From Helopsaltes ochotensis (taxonomy: Eukaryota > Chordata > Aves > Passeriformes > Locustellidae), in the NCBI GenBank assembly GCA_013400155.1, contig VXBM01000009.1, positions 1,710,590 through 1,774,589 of the forward strand: a stretch of DNA of 64,000 nt, read 5' to 3'. Numbering within the stretch: the first letter of the stretch is position 1; each line of letters begins with the position of its first letter. Below, one piece after another: positions 12,118-24,758 of the stretch. The position numbers and the translations under genes were made by a program. Under the pieces are notes generated by a model, which was not told where the DNA came from, did not search any database, and saw only the letters and a list, made by a program, of their open reading frames with translations.

Positions 12118-15100
12118 CACCAAGAAAGCACACCAAAACTCCAAACACCTGAAGTCATTAAATAAAATGGTTCATAAAAGTCAGCAAAAATTAAACACAG
12201 GGGCTTATCCAGTCAGAGGAAGAGGCTACTGAATTACTGAATTACTGTATTACTAAGGGAATACATACCACTATTTCTGCAAGACGTACTTAAGAACTGG
12301 AACCCAGCAGAACACAAATGGAATGTTTAAATTTGACCTAATTGGGGAAAGGAAAAAAATATCATGTTCTTTTCATTAAGGGCAGGGAGACAAGGAGAAA
12401 AGGCATCTGACTGCTTCTGTCCAATCTGCATCCTTCATTATTTTCTATCACCTCTGCTTTTTTACCATCTTGTTCTTATGTGAAAGGCAGCAAAACTACA
12501 CTTCAGAAGCATCATGTGTTGCTACAATGCCTCATCTCATCTCGAGCAAAATATTTTTAAGAAGTCCTGCATCTTGACTGTGGATTTCAATACAAACTCA
12601 AAGTAATTCCCATTCTGCCAAAACAACCTCCTTGCTGTTCTTCACAGTTTTAGGATTGTGCTAAAGCTATAAAAACCATATATCCTAACCCTAACAATCA
12701 CATGACATTTAACAGCATCATACTGATCATCTGAATCGCAGTGCTATATGAGACCAAAGATGTGAATAGAATAGTGGAATGTACCAACATTTCCAGGATT
12801 TCATTATCCTTGTAGGTTGAATATGGAAGTATAACACATGAGTTACAGAATCATGAAAATTCAAAATATATCATAACGTCTGCTTTCTCTGTAGGCCATT
12901 CAAATAAAAACAGTCTCGAGGAACTTTCAAAATCCTTTTTGTTTGTTTTTTTTTCTTACCCGTATACATCAACCATTAGATGTTTACTTGTTTTTTCCCA
13001 CCTCCAAGGTATGGGTTAGAAGAGTGCAGGTCCCTGGGTTATCTTTAATCTGTTTTTAGAAAAACATTTTTCTTCTGCAAGTCCTCTGAGATGTTGTCCA
13101 ATTCCTTTGACTTCTGAAATATAACTACTGGTTTATACGAAAACTTAGCTTCATTTTTTGGGGGCTGGCATCAGTTAAGATCCTGTGGCTGTAGACAGAG
13201 GAGCAGTCAGTTCTCCCTGCATACCCCATCCCTCATTAGAACATTGAAATATATTACCAAACATCCAACATTCAATTTGTGAAACATATTGAACTTTCTC
13301 ACCTTTAATAAGGCACAATTTAGCTAGTATCTTATAGCAAGAAAATTCAATAGTGGTCTGATGGCTGCTGCAAGACTCACAGGAGAAAAGTTACATTCTA
13401 AAGGATGTAATTCCTATATAGGAGTAAAAAATAATGGCAATAATTTTCTACATAAAAACACAGGCTACAATCGACCCTTCTTGGATTTGAGTTTCTGCAG
13501 TGCAGGTGTGTCTGTGTGAGGCAGGTGTCCCAGTTCCCATTGCAGCCCATGGAGAGCCAGGCAGGGCTTGGAGTCCACTGACTCATCCCAAGAACACCAC
13601 CCACTCTGAGGAGACTGAATCACACTCTCAACTCTGCTCAGCATGCTGACTGTAACAGGAGTTCAGACATCTTCCCTATACTGGTGGTAAATCACCCCCC
13701 TCCCAAACTTAAGCTGAGATGTATTCTACTGCTTGCATGTCACCACTTAGTAGAAAAAACCCTACACTTTTTGCAACATTTCTTAGAGAAACTGCAGAAG
13801 TAAATTCCAGGCAAATTCTGATGCATTACAGAAGAATTGAAGGCTGAGGATTACCTGCCAGCATGGATAACACTGCCTTTGGTGGCTTCTTAGAGGACAA
13901 AAGATAAATTGTTCAATGTAAAAAATTGAATTCAAGAGAGATGAAGGGTCTTGCTTGAAATACATCTACAGTTCCACAGTCGCATACCAGGTTCTCTTCC
14001 AGAGGATACCGATGGACATTTGAAAGATATTTCTTTCCACATATGGACAAAGTATCAAACAGGTCTATGATTTAGCTGGGATTAGACATAGGCAGCCCCT
14101 GAAGTACTCAGAATTTCACTACCTCTTGCTGATTCCTGCCTTGGAAACAACACACAAACGGTGTCAGCACTGTCTCCTCTCAAGAAGGCTTGTCCCAACA
14201 GAAGGAAGAGATGCATGATGCAAAAGACATGGAATCCCAGCTCATTATTTTTAATTCCCAAGGGCCATTTTTCTGTGATACTACAAAACTTGCCAAAAGG
14301 TGACAAGCAAATGCTCTAGGACTCCTGCCTGCCTATGGCAGTTATTAAACATAAACAGAATGTCACATGTGAGATTTACCTTTTTTTCCCCAGCAGTGGT
14401 AGAGCACAGTGGAAAGAAGAAGAAAATTTTCATAAAAGCACAGAGTCATTGGAATATATCCTTTTGGAAACAGCTGTGGATTATTTGATTACAGGAAGAA
14501 AGCACACAGACGGCTTTCAGAATCTGAAAATTTTGCTTCCTGCAGCAATATGTTCTATCTACTTAAGGGAATTTGGGACTAAAAAAGAAGCTTCACGGCC
14601 ACTGGAGGGTGCAAAATTACCCAGCACAAAGAGCAGGTTTTGTGCACTTCAAAACAACCTTTCTGCTGCACAAATTCCCAAGAGAAAAGTGAAAATTATA
14701 CTCTCTTTCTTGGCAGTAAAGCTCTATCTGAAAGAAATTTTTCAAAGATGAATTTTATTTAGACTGCATAATGACAGAAAACTCAAAGTAGATATACTGA
14801 AAGCTTTGCTTAGATGGAAAGGTAACTTTTTAAGGAAGTGTGAAGGTTCTCATGAATAGAACATAAGAAAATGTATTCTCTTTGAAAGTTTGCTTGCTTC
14901 TTTTTCACCCTCTCCACCCCACAAAAGTCCTTGGGAACAGGAACAAGGCTATGGGATATAGGTCTAGGCAATTTTACACATACCATATTTGAATGCATCT
15001 GTAAATATTTATTAATAGTATTTTCACATCTCCCCCAAATATTCTACAGCATCCATATTGTTTCTTGCTGATTTTTTAGACACTGACACACATGTAAGTT

Positions 15101-17226
15101 ACTGAATATTTTGTTCTACCTCTTCTTTCCTTACTGCTGACAACTATTTTCCTCTTTGAAAACTTAATTGTGTTTAAAGTTTGGTCAAAATTATTTCTTT
15201 TTTGTAAAGTTAAAAGCCAAAATTACTTCGTATCTCTTTTGCACCATCAGGTATTTGAGAGTCTTCCTAACTCAGCAAGGACACCATGGTATCATTGCCT
15301 TCCTTTTAGTGTGTTAAACTCCTCTCCTAGTCTTTCATGAGCCTAAAAGTCACCAGACCCACTTCACATTTTAGTCCTTCTGATCTGGTCCCTACACATT
15401 CCTGTTATGCCCTTACATAGCTCTCTAATAATTCTCCTTTCCCTAATTTTGAGTGGATTATCATCCCTCCCATCAAACATTGCCCCGTGCTGCCCATATC
15501 TGCCCAGCAGGGAGTGCAAACTGTGAAGTGGAACCCTGCCCCAGCTCTAATCTTCCTCTAGGTCATTCCTCATTAGCAGATTGGGAATGAAAAGTATGAA
15601 CTTTCCTCTGCTCTGGGTGGGTTTTTGTTAATGCCTAATGACATGCATGGCCTAATTATGTGACTGGGGCCAGCACAACAGCTGACTTGGTCTGCAGCAT
15701 GCTGATAGCAATACAATATTTGTAAATTCGAAATCATAATGTATTTGTGGTATTTGAGAAACAGTTTCAAAATGCCAACACTAATAGGATTCCTTTCCCA
15801 TTATAATGAGTAGAAAGATATATCAGAGACCTATGATAGTATGATTTTGTTAGCAGCTCTCAGTCTTCACTGCAGGCTGCAGATACCCCAACTTTTCTAA
15901 GCCAACCAAATATTCTGAAGGTCAAACACTATGATATTTGCTAACTTCCAACTTCAAGACCCACTTGTTCAAGTCAAAAGGATTCTTTCCCAGCTCCAAA
16001 CTCTCTCTACACATCTTTATATTCTTTGTATATATGTTTTAAATGATAATCCATCAAGATGGCATCCTTTGTACGATCAACTCCCTCTTCACGACTACTT
16101 GTCTCATTGGCCATTCATGGCTGCTAGAGTGAAAAATACAGTCAATTCTGGCCAATACAAGCAAAAAGCAGGGATCAGGCTTTCAAATCCAGGGATCTGC
16201 ACCACAGCATGGCAAAAACATTTTGCCCAGAATTGTGACTACTTGCTACACTTACCACTAAAGAGAACTCTCTAGCTTCAAATGGGGAAAATGAATCAGT
16301 GGGGAAGTCAGACTTCCATATCTCCAAACAAAACAAAACTCTGAATTAATTCATTTCTTTAATCAAAGAATTGAAAGGAATTGAAATTTTCTGCTAGGCA
16401 TGCTGTCAAACTGACAAAGTGACTCAGCGAGCAGAATAATTGGTCTGTAATGTGATTATATTTGGGGATTCAGGTTGGGATTTAGACATGCTGTTAAAGA
16501 CTAAACTGAAATAACTGATTTACTGACAACAAAGTTGTCAGGCCTGCAGTTTTAAAAGGTCCTGCTGTCAGTCATTAAAGAAGTGGGAACTCAGTGCAAA
16601 AAATAATTGGCTGCTGTGTCACCTTACTGGGGCTTCATTAGTAAATATCCTTAATAAGCTGATCCAGATGTGAAACACAGTTCCTGAGAAGGTGAGAGTG
16701 ATAGTTTTTGGATTATTCCCCAAGACCTGTCCTCTTGCACAACAGACTCCTTTCAGGAAAGGGAGATGATCAGTAACCACACAGCCCATCTCCAACAAAC
16801 CGACCCTCTCTCCAAGACCCCAGCCAGTAGGAAAGGGAGCAGCACAGCTCTCCAAGAACTCTCCAGGACCAGGCATTACCAATCTACTTAACTAAGAGGC
16901 AGTCATATACAGAGGAGCTAAGCACAATACCACGCAGGACAAGCACTCTTGTTGGCACCCTGAAAGACATACTGCAGTGTTATAGGGGAAAACAAAAGCC
17001 ACAAAAACAAAACCAAAAACATGCAATGGAAATTGCATAGCCAGAAATCTTCTGTGAAGCTAAAACACATCAACCAGAAGTTGCACAAAGATCTCTGCAA
17101 AAACCAACTAATGTGCATGGGGTAATTTAAGAAAATGAAATATCACAACTTTATTGCCCAAGTAATGCAGACATGAAAAATTACAGGATCAGTAGCATCA
17201 GAACTGAGGAATCATGCAATGATAAA

Positions 17227-17572
17227 AACCAGAGCAGAGCAGAGGGGCAGAATCACCTCCCTCACCCTGCTGGCCACGCTGCTTTGGATGCATCCCAGGA
17301 TACAATTGACTTTCTGGGATGTGAGCACACAATGACATCACATCCAGTTTCTCATCCACCAACACGACCACATCCTTCTTGGCCGGGTGCTCTCTGTGAC
17401 TTCTTTTCCCAGTCTGTTCGCATGTCTGGGATTGCCTTGACCCAGAAGTAGCACTTAGACTTGTTGAAACTCCTGAGGTTCTCATGGGCTCACTTCTCAA
17501 GCTTGTCCAGCCCCACAGGATAAGATCCCATCCTTCTGTTGTGCCAACGGCACCACCCAGTTCACAACCTCT
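17227..17572 (-). mobile_element. CR1 LINE fragment from the 3' part of the reverse transcriptase frame
   Basis: On the minus strand it matches the avian CR1 region that encodes the end of the reverse transcriptase and the following conserved part. Recognisable pieces are the CACCTCCCTCACCCTGCTGG tract, the segment reading VVVLVDEKLDVM in reverse translation, the GGGATTGCCTTGACCCAG tract and GGCACCACCCAG at the right. The frame is broken and the element is truncated at both ends, so it is inactive. Confidence 0.8.
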
Positions 17573-20500
17573 TGTGAGTCCTCACAATCCTCCTGCATGT
17601 CCTCACTTCCCAACATTAAAAAACAATCCAAGCTTTCTAGCAGCGCTGTTTCGTTAGGCAGGGACTCACTGACCTTTTTAAAGTTAATTATTTAATATGC
17701 CAGAATTATATTACTGTTCTCATCTGTACATCTCAAATGTATTCCTGCTTAGTTTGTGTAAAAAATACACTAAGGAAGACAACCACGCGGTATAACTGCA
17801 AGACTCTACTTGTTTTTCATTAGTGGAAATGTAGACAACAAAATCATCACAGACAGCAGTTCCCATCAAGATTTGATTTGGAAGCTTTGCACAGAAGCTA
17901 AAAATAAAAGACTGTGCAGTCATAAATCATTTAAAACTGTGTTCATGGACAAAGAGCAGTTCAAGAATAATGTGTTCAACTAAAGTGGATGGGATCCCAG
18001 GGATGCAAAAGGAGCTGGAATCTGAGAGGATTTTCCAGGTGCCCAAGCAACCAAAATCCCACGTGCTGGGTCGGGACAGGGCAAGTGCAAAGGCTTGGGG
18101 GGAAATTCTCTTGGTCCAAAAGAGACTGCAGCCTGGCAGCTGTCAGAGGGAAGCTGTGCTTGTCAAAACCTTCAGACACACAAAGTTCATGTTTGTAAGG
18201 AGCTCTGAAGACCAAGGTCCTGTGGATTAAGATTTCCTTGGAGGATGCTATTCTTTTTTTTTTCCAGTTTAAAACAAAGGTTTTTAAGTTTTTTGGTTGT
18301 TTTTTTTTTTATTTGAAGTATAAAATGTTATTTATCCACTCTTGCAGACAGTTATATACAGAGACAAGAACTACTCACACAGATGTCAAATGAATTCTAT
18401 ATCATCTGTTTCTGTTCTAATACTGGACAAAGTATTTTTGTTCCAAAGAGAAAATAATTAAAAAGCTTTCCACAGAAGAGTACACTTCAATAAAAGTGGA
18501 GAGGTGGTGGACAGGAACCTCTCGAGACGCCATGTGTTGTTTGTAAAAAGCAATAATAGCCAAATTCTCTTTCCACTCTGCCTTCTAAAGCCTATCAAGT
18601 TGTTTAGGGCTTTTAAAATCCTAAATCTGTTTTCATTACAGATAATATTTTTCTCAGAGTTTTCAGGATTGGCCAGTAGCATATACTTTTAAATTCAACC
18701 AACCTGACTGTAAATCACTGCAAGAACTTATGGCACATAACTTCAACCATCTCACAAAACTGACCCTGTCACTATGTGCCAATAACAAAGGGCACAGCTT
18801 GCATTGTGTTGTGAATTAGATCTGTCACCAAAACAATGCTGATAGGACACTAAGGTTGCACATTTTGCTGAGCAGTGTTTGCACAAGATCAAGACCTCTC
18901 CTGTTTCTCCCTCTGCCCCCTCAGTGCTGTGAGTGTGCAAGAGGCTGAGAAGAGACCCAGCCAAGAAGATGATCTGAATGAGAAGGGTATCACAGCAATG
19001 TCTGATTTTCAGCCCACTTTTTCTTATGGAAAACCAGAATATAACCCTAAGAGTGCATATCCATCTCATCTTTTACAGATGATACTAGTTTCTGACTCTA
19101 CTAAAGCAACCCTTTCTGTTACATTTGGTACTTGAGATGCCTGCAGCAGGCACATCTGTAGCAAGAGTAAGGGGATCAGAAGTTGCAGCAACATCAGCAA
19201 CAGTCCAAGTGACAGCAGGGAAACAGTTTAGCCAGTGCACACAAATATTGCAGGGTGAACATGGAAGTGGCACCAAGTGCTAGTTGCTGCAATACAGCAT
19301 TGCTGCTTAATTTTGCAGATGACTCAAGAGGGTGTAAAAATAATTTTAAAGCAGAAGTAGAATTCAAAATTATCTCATTAAAATGAAAATAAAAAAAGGT
19401 CTATAAAAAGGAAATGAAGTCAATAACGATAAGAACACAGACTTGGGTGTAATTTGCTATAATAGCAAACTATTGACTTGAGAGCAGGAAGGGATCTGAA
19501 GATTGCAGGTAGTCATGGGCTTCACTATGTCATAGTCTCCTGAAATAGGCAAACTGCCCTGGGGTGTGTGTGTGTGTGTCTGTGAACAGGAGGATAATCC
19601 ACAAGAATGGCAGCAACCCCCCATATCAGACACAATGATAAAAACTCTCTGAGATATCACATCCAGTCTCGAGATTTCCATCACATCCCATCTTAATGAA
19701 CAAGTGAGACTCTAGAACACAAAAGAATGAGAAGAAGAATAGAAAAAAACACCCTACAGGAAACATTGAAATAAAATGCAGATTTTATCCTAAAGACGAG
19801 AATTTAGAAACAGCCTAACTGCAGTCTTCAGATATTCAAAAGCAGCCTCCAAAGAATGAAATAGTTTCACACATTTGTAACAGATAAGACAATAAATACT
19901 GAACTTGAATCAAATGTTTCATCAAATGATGAAAAACAGACCTAGGAATGCCCATACCACAAATGAACCTGAATTTCTCTTTGGATCAGCTAGATAAAAT
20001 TCTATGGATGTCACAAACCACTTATGAAAGGCTCAAGGTTTCCTTAAAACATTTTATAAATCCAGTATTAGCAGATGAAGTACATGAACAAGTAAAGTTG
20101 TAATATCTTTTGTGTACTTAAAACTACCTTCTCTTCATGATAAGGGACATAATCTGACATGTTTAATGGTGTAGAGCCCAGCGTAACTCTAGTGAAATCC
20201 CACGAAGTGCCAGCACTTGTTCCCTAAATGTAATCAGTACATTTCCTAACACAGTTACACAGAGACCTGGAGTGCTGTCTATAACAAACAGTAGCCATAC
20301 CAGGCCTTGCCTTTGCACCTTTTCCACGAGGTAACATTAGCAAACCTTCACTGTCAGCCATGGGAAAGGGTGATTCAGGCAAAGAGCCAGTACTGCAGTA
20401 CAGACTGGTCACCCTTAGTGGCTAGGAGGCTGAACCAGCCATTCCTAGCAAGTACTTACTAAGTCTTAGCAAGTATTGCTAAGATGAGTTACCCAAAGAA

Positions 20501-23500
20501 AGAGCAGCTTGGATAAGATAATGAAAATGTAAGTCCTGCAATAGCTGCCAGGAAAGAAGAGCGAGGGACTGAAAGATCATAATGTCACCATTTCTGATTC
20601 AATTTGCCTGTGTTAACTCTGAACTAAAAGCCTACATACCCAGTTCCAGCTGGAGAGGCCACTATCCATACAGCCACCATGACTGTTAGTTGTTGTCTTC
20701 CATCTCACTGGCCTCCTGACCCATTGTCAAACATTCAAAGATTTGTTCTACGCTAAAGGGGAGAATATTGGAAGAGCTGGAAGAGCTGCAATGCTTTCTA
20801 ACAGTTACAAAGCCCACACCTGAAACTGGCTATAAAAACCATCTGGAGACATAAGAGATCACTTGGCATTCCCAAACGAAGCCCTGTAACCTCTGACAAC
20901 AGGTAAGGGGAAGCTGCACAGCCGTAATTGTGTATTTATGCCCCATTAAATAGCTATCAGCTGTTAGCTGCCCATATCTTGTCTTACAATGTTGTTCCAA
21001 AACATTTTCACATAAAATATCAGAACTAAATAAGATCTTAAAATCGCAGCAGAAGGAGCTGGGAGAGACTTGGAAAAGTCATCTTGCCTGGTCTCAGAAC
21101 CAAACTGTATCTTTCTCATTCCAGATTGGCAGGTGACCAGTTGTTGTGCATCAAGGGCCAGAAATCAGATTATCTTGAATAAAAATATTACCTCAAAGAC
21201 AGTGAAGAAGAATAAAGTCCATGAAGAATACCTTCAACTTTATTCTATAATGTTCATTGTGCTTGTGGTTTTTTGATAAATTTGTTTTTACTGCATGTAT
21301 GCACTAGGGTACTTGTTTACAAAAGCTAAAAACTTAAAAATACTGAATTGATGCATTTTCAACTCTAATACAGAACTTAAAGTCAGCTCATCAAAGCAAT
21401 TTCAGGCTGCCAGTTGCCCTCAGACCACATGTACAAAGGCACATGCAGCTTGAGCACTGAGGAATGAACTTTTTACAACTACCAACGCATCAAGAGCTCA
21501 GACTCTGCTTTCTGTAATGTAACCAATCTGCGAGATGTGCCTCTGTGTACAGTGGTTAGGTAACACCCAGAAGCCAGGGAAGGTGAAGATGCTTGTAGGT
21601 AAACGTGTTTTGTACTCTAGCATTAGTCCTAGCTTACCTAGGATATTAAAGATCTTGTTTACAAAACAACTACAATTAAAGCCAGAGTATAGCAGCCTGT
21701 GTTTCCATGACTTTTCACCTTTAGTCCAGTTGGAATTAGAAAAACATATTTTAATGATAAAATGACAAATGCAGAAAACAGGAAATGCTGAAGAAATTTG
21801 AACCAAAGAGAGAACTCTCAAGGGAACCATCAAAATTTCTCTTCTTCCATGGTGAACTGCCATGAGAATTACTATTAATTTTAACACATTGTTTTCCTTT
21901 TGGAAGAGAAGCAGCACATATTACCCAATCTCCTTGTAACACAGGGCAAGACACAGATATAATCTAATATCTGCTAAATTACACACATAGATTCACTTGA
22001 CGAAAGAAGATCCTTTTCCTCCCTGGTCACACAAGAGTACAGAGAAGCACATTTATAACAATGTAAGATATCAAGCTTCCAATCCCTATCTTCCCTAAGA
22101 CACCTGAATTTATATTTTCTACCTCTTAGTGCCAAAGAACTTAAGTTATTAGTTATTCTTCCAGATGAAAGAGGTCTATTTAAAATATTTTAGTATTTGT
22201 ACGAGGAAGGACTGACGTCTAAGCATACCATGCCTTCCACAAGTGCCCTAACACGCATTGACTGTCATGGCCTCATGAATATTTAGAGATATTTATGAGG
22301 AGGAGCAGCCTTAACCCTCATGATATGCATGTCTGGTCTGTGACCAATTACCAAATACTATTCTCAGTGTATGTGGCAAACACAGTCCCCATTCTGAAAA
22401 CTTCTAACAGGGTAAGAAACATTTTCCTTTATCACTAGCTTAAGTTACTCTTATCCCATCAGAGTCCCTTCCAAACCATACCAGTAGTTTTGTAGTTTTG
22501 CTGAAACCAGAATAATAAAATATGAACAGACCATGAGTCAGAGGACTTTTCTACATACAAGTTGGATATTCTTTGTGAACCACAGCACTTCCCTTGAGGA
22601 ACACAAATTCAGAGAGAAGTGATGTCAGAAGAATTGCATTTCCAGCACAGCACTGGATAAAGACTTTTCCATGGCCTTAAAAGACAGCCGCCTCTGCTGC
22701 TTCCAACCCTCATCCCAGGGGGCAGATGAGACTGGAGGCTACATATGCTTTCAGAGAAAACAATTTTTACTCATGCTTAACACCACCAAAGACTGCACTC
22801 CAGCTAAATTTGGTTTAGCATTACCACATTCTAAGCAACTACTAGCAGCTACTATTTCACATCCTGTTTGTTAAGCAATCTTTCCAGTAGCCTAAGGAAA
22901 ATCAAAACTTACTGTCCCTTTTATCCATGGCTTGCTGGCAAACACAGTGTAAATCACACATTAGATCACTACGATCATCATCAAAGCTGACTTTTAAGTT
23001 ATTTCTCTTGCAGTGACACCCATTGACAAAGGTCCTACAGAAAGTAATTCACAACACAGCAGATTTCTGTCTCTACCAGACTTACTTGCCAAAATGTGGT
23101 GGTGGGGGGGGAACAGGGAAAGCACCAGATCTTCAGCAAATCGGCAAAAGACCACCAAGGGACTAGAAATGAACACTTACTCGACCCTGTAATATTCAGT
23201 GAACCATTTCTTAATCTGAGCAGTTTACCATAATTAACAGAGCTATACAGGGCAATAGTTTAGCAGGAAAAGAACAGGAAACACATTGAGAGATTTACAG
23301 AAAGCTTTAACCTCTCCTATGCCAAGGGCTTTCCACCTTCTACCGTTTGCAGCCTTTCCCTTGAGCACTGCAGCCTTCTGTTCTACAAGTCTGCATCTCT
23401 TTCCTTGTGCTGCTGCAATGTTTCTATCCATGTCCTTCTGTCCTTGTGTCCTGCTCTCCTTGTTCTCCCAGCTCCCTACCTGCAAAGCCCAAGCCTGCTA

Positions 23501-24617
23501 TGTCAGGGTTTCCACAGGAAGTGGTGGACACTGATGCAAGAATGATACTTTCCCCACTTCACACTTCCTTACCCTCATTTCATATCTTTTACACAAAAGA
23601 AAAAACAGATTCTGGCAAATAAACTGGTGGAAAGTGGTCTTGAAATAGAATGCAGGCATTTCCTAGTGACATCCATGCTTAACAATCAATTAACATGCAA
23701 CTCTTGCCTCTGGTCATAGCAGGCTTCAAACAGCTCTACTGGCATCCCAAGCAGGAAAAACAAGCAGGGATTTTGAGCTGCTCTTGATGAAAACTGTAAG
23801 GGCAAAGTATTATGACAAACCACCTGTGACATTAGAGGGGACGCCCAGGGGAGGAGAGTCACCTGGGGAGATCCCTGTGATAATTTTCTTCTTTGCCAGC
23901 CATCAAAGAGCGTTTTCCCTTGAGATTCTTCTTTTACTATTACCAAAAGTAACTGTTACTAATAAAGCTGTCATTTGCCAGCAGCTAGGGACTGTCTCAT
24001 TATCCTTTGTGCTTGAAAAACACTACTTCATATTGAAAGAAAGTACAAAAGAATTGCATTCATTCTTGTGCATGGGGGCAACAGCAGGTTTATCAACCAC
24101 ATCCTTCATGAATGTTTGTGTTACTGCAATGACATCAATTTAAAGACCACAATGACACAAAATCAGGAGACTATTTTCTGTACAATTTCCTTCTGCAGCA
24201 ATGTATTTGTATTAATAAAAATGTTCTTAAAATGTACACCATTTTCAAGAAAAGTTCACCATGATAATTAAGCACTGGCTTGATACAATATAAAAAAATA
24301 TCAGTTGTCTCAAGGATTATAAAAACTCCAAAAGCAAATGTTACGTTTTTAAGAACTCAAATGGCCACCAGGATATTATCCTTTTGGTTGCTCAGCTGAA
24401 AATAGAAAAACTAAACTCACTGTACAAAATCTGGTTTTTCAGGCTTACAGGTACATGTAATCCAGTGTCGGAATCAGAAGCAGATCACCAGCAATCAAAC
24501 AATATCCTATATTTTAAAATACATTAGCCACACATAACACATTGGTGTTATTCTTAACCTCTCAAGTATCCTTTAGTGTAATTCATGGCTTATATAGTCC
24601 TTGACTCCAGATTGTTC
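17573..24617. other. Intergenic sequence downstream of CWF19L2
   Basis: AT-rich, no supported gene. It includes T-rich runs at 18250-18312, a short (GT)n at 19564-19579, a G run near 23100-23109 and a TATA-plus-donor arrangement near 20831-20908 discussed under findings. The part next to 24617 must include the CWF19L2 3' UTR. No AATAAA or ATTAAA on the minus strand was seen in the first 490 bases after the stop, so the UTR end is not placed. Confidence 0.5.
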
Positions 24618-24758
24618 TCATTCTTTCTTCTTGGTGAAGTCATATGGTTTCCACCACTGTGCAAACTGCAACACCTTTTTCCGCTGCTCCTCAAAGTTCT
24701 GTCTGATTCCTTTTCTCCAGAGCCGTGGTTCCAAGTCCAGCATGCCACCAATAATTTC
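24618..24758 (-). CDS. CWF19L2: CWF19L2 last coding exon and stop
   Basis: Forty-six codons and TGA: EIIGGMLDLEPRLWRKGIRQ, then NFEEQRKKVLQFAQWWKPYD and FTKKKE. The final residues differ from the human tail, which is normal at this end of the protein. Acceptor TTGCAAAG. Confidence 0.96.
   Translation of the reverse strand, partial: EIIGGMLDLEPRLWRKGIRQNFEEQRKKVLQFAQWWKPYDFTKKKE

Larger units (their letters stand above)
7955..17226. other. Intergenic sequence, no supported gene
   Basis: AT-rich. It contains an imperfect 35-base tandem duplication at 10372-10427, A-rich patches at 11345-11385 and 11955-12110, and the assembly gap listed separately. The longest frame, 138 codons at 14335-14751, has no recognisable domain and no coding context. 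No exons were convincing. Confidence 0.5.

Noticed and set aside
11894..12232. Lysine-rich open frames across the gap region
   Set aside because: They are produced by the GAAAAA repeat and pass through unknown bases.
12684..12695. Two telomere-like CCTAAC units
   Set aside because: Only two units, consistent with chance; not an interstitial telomere array.
14335..14751. Plus-strand open frame of 138 codons
   Set aside because: No domain, no coding neighbours and no clear splice or promoter signals; a chance frame is likely.
21498..21917. Minus-strand open frame of 139 codons
   Set aside because: Hydrophobic and AT-driven composition, without family resemblance or support on either side.
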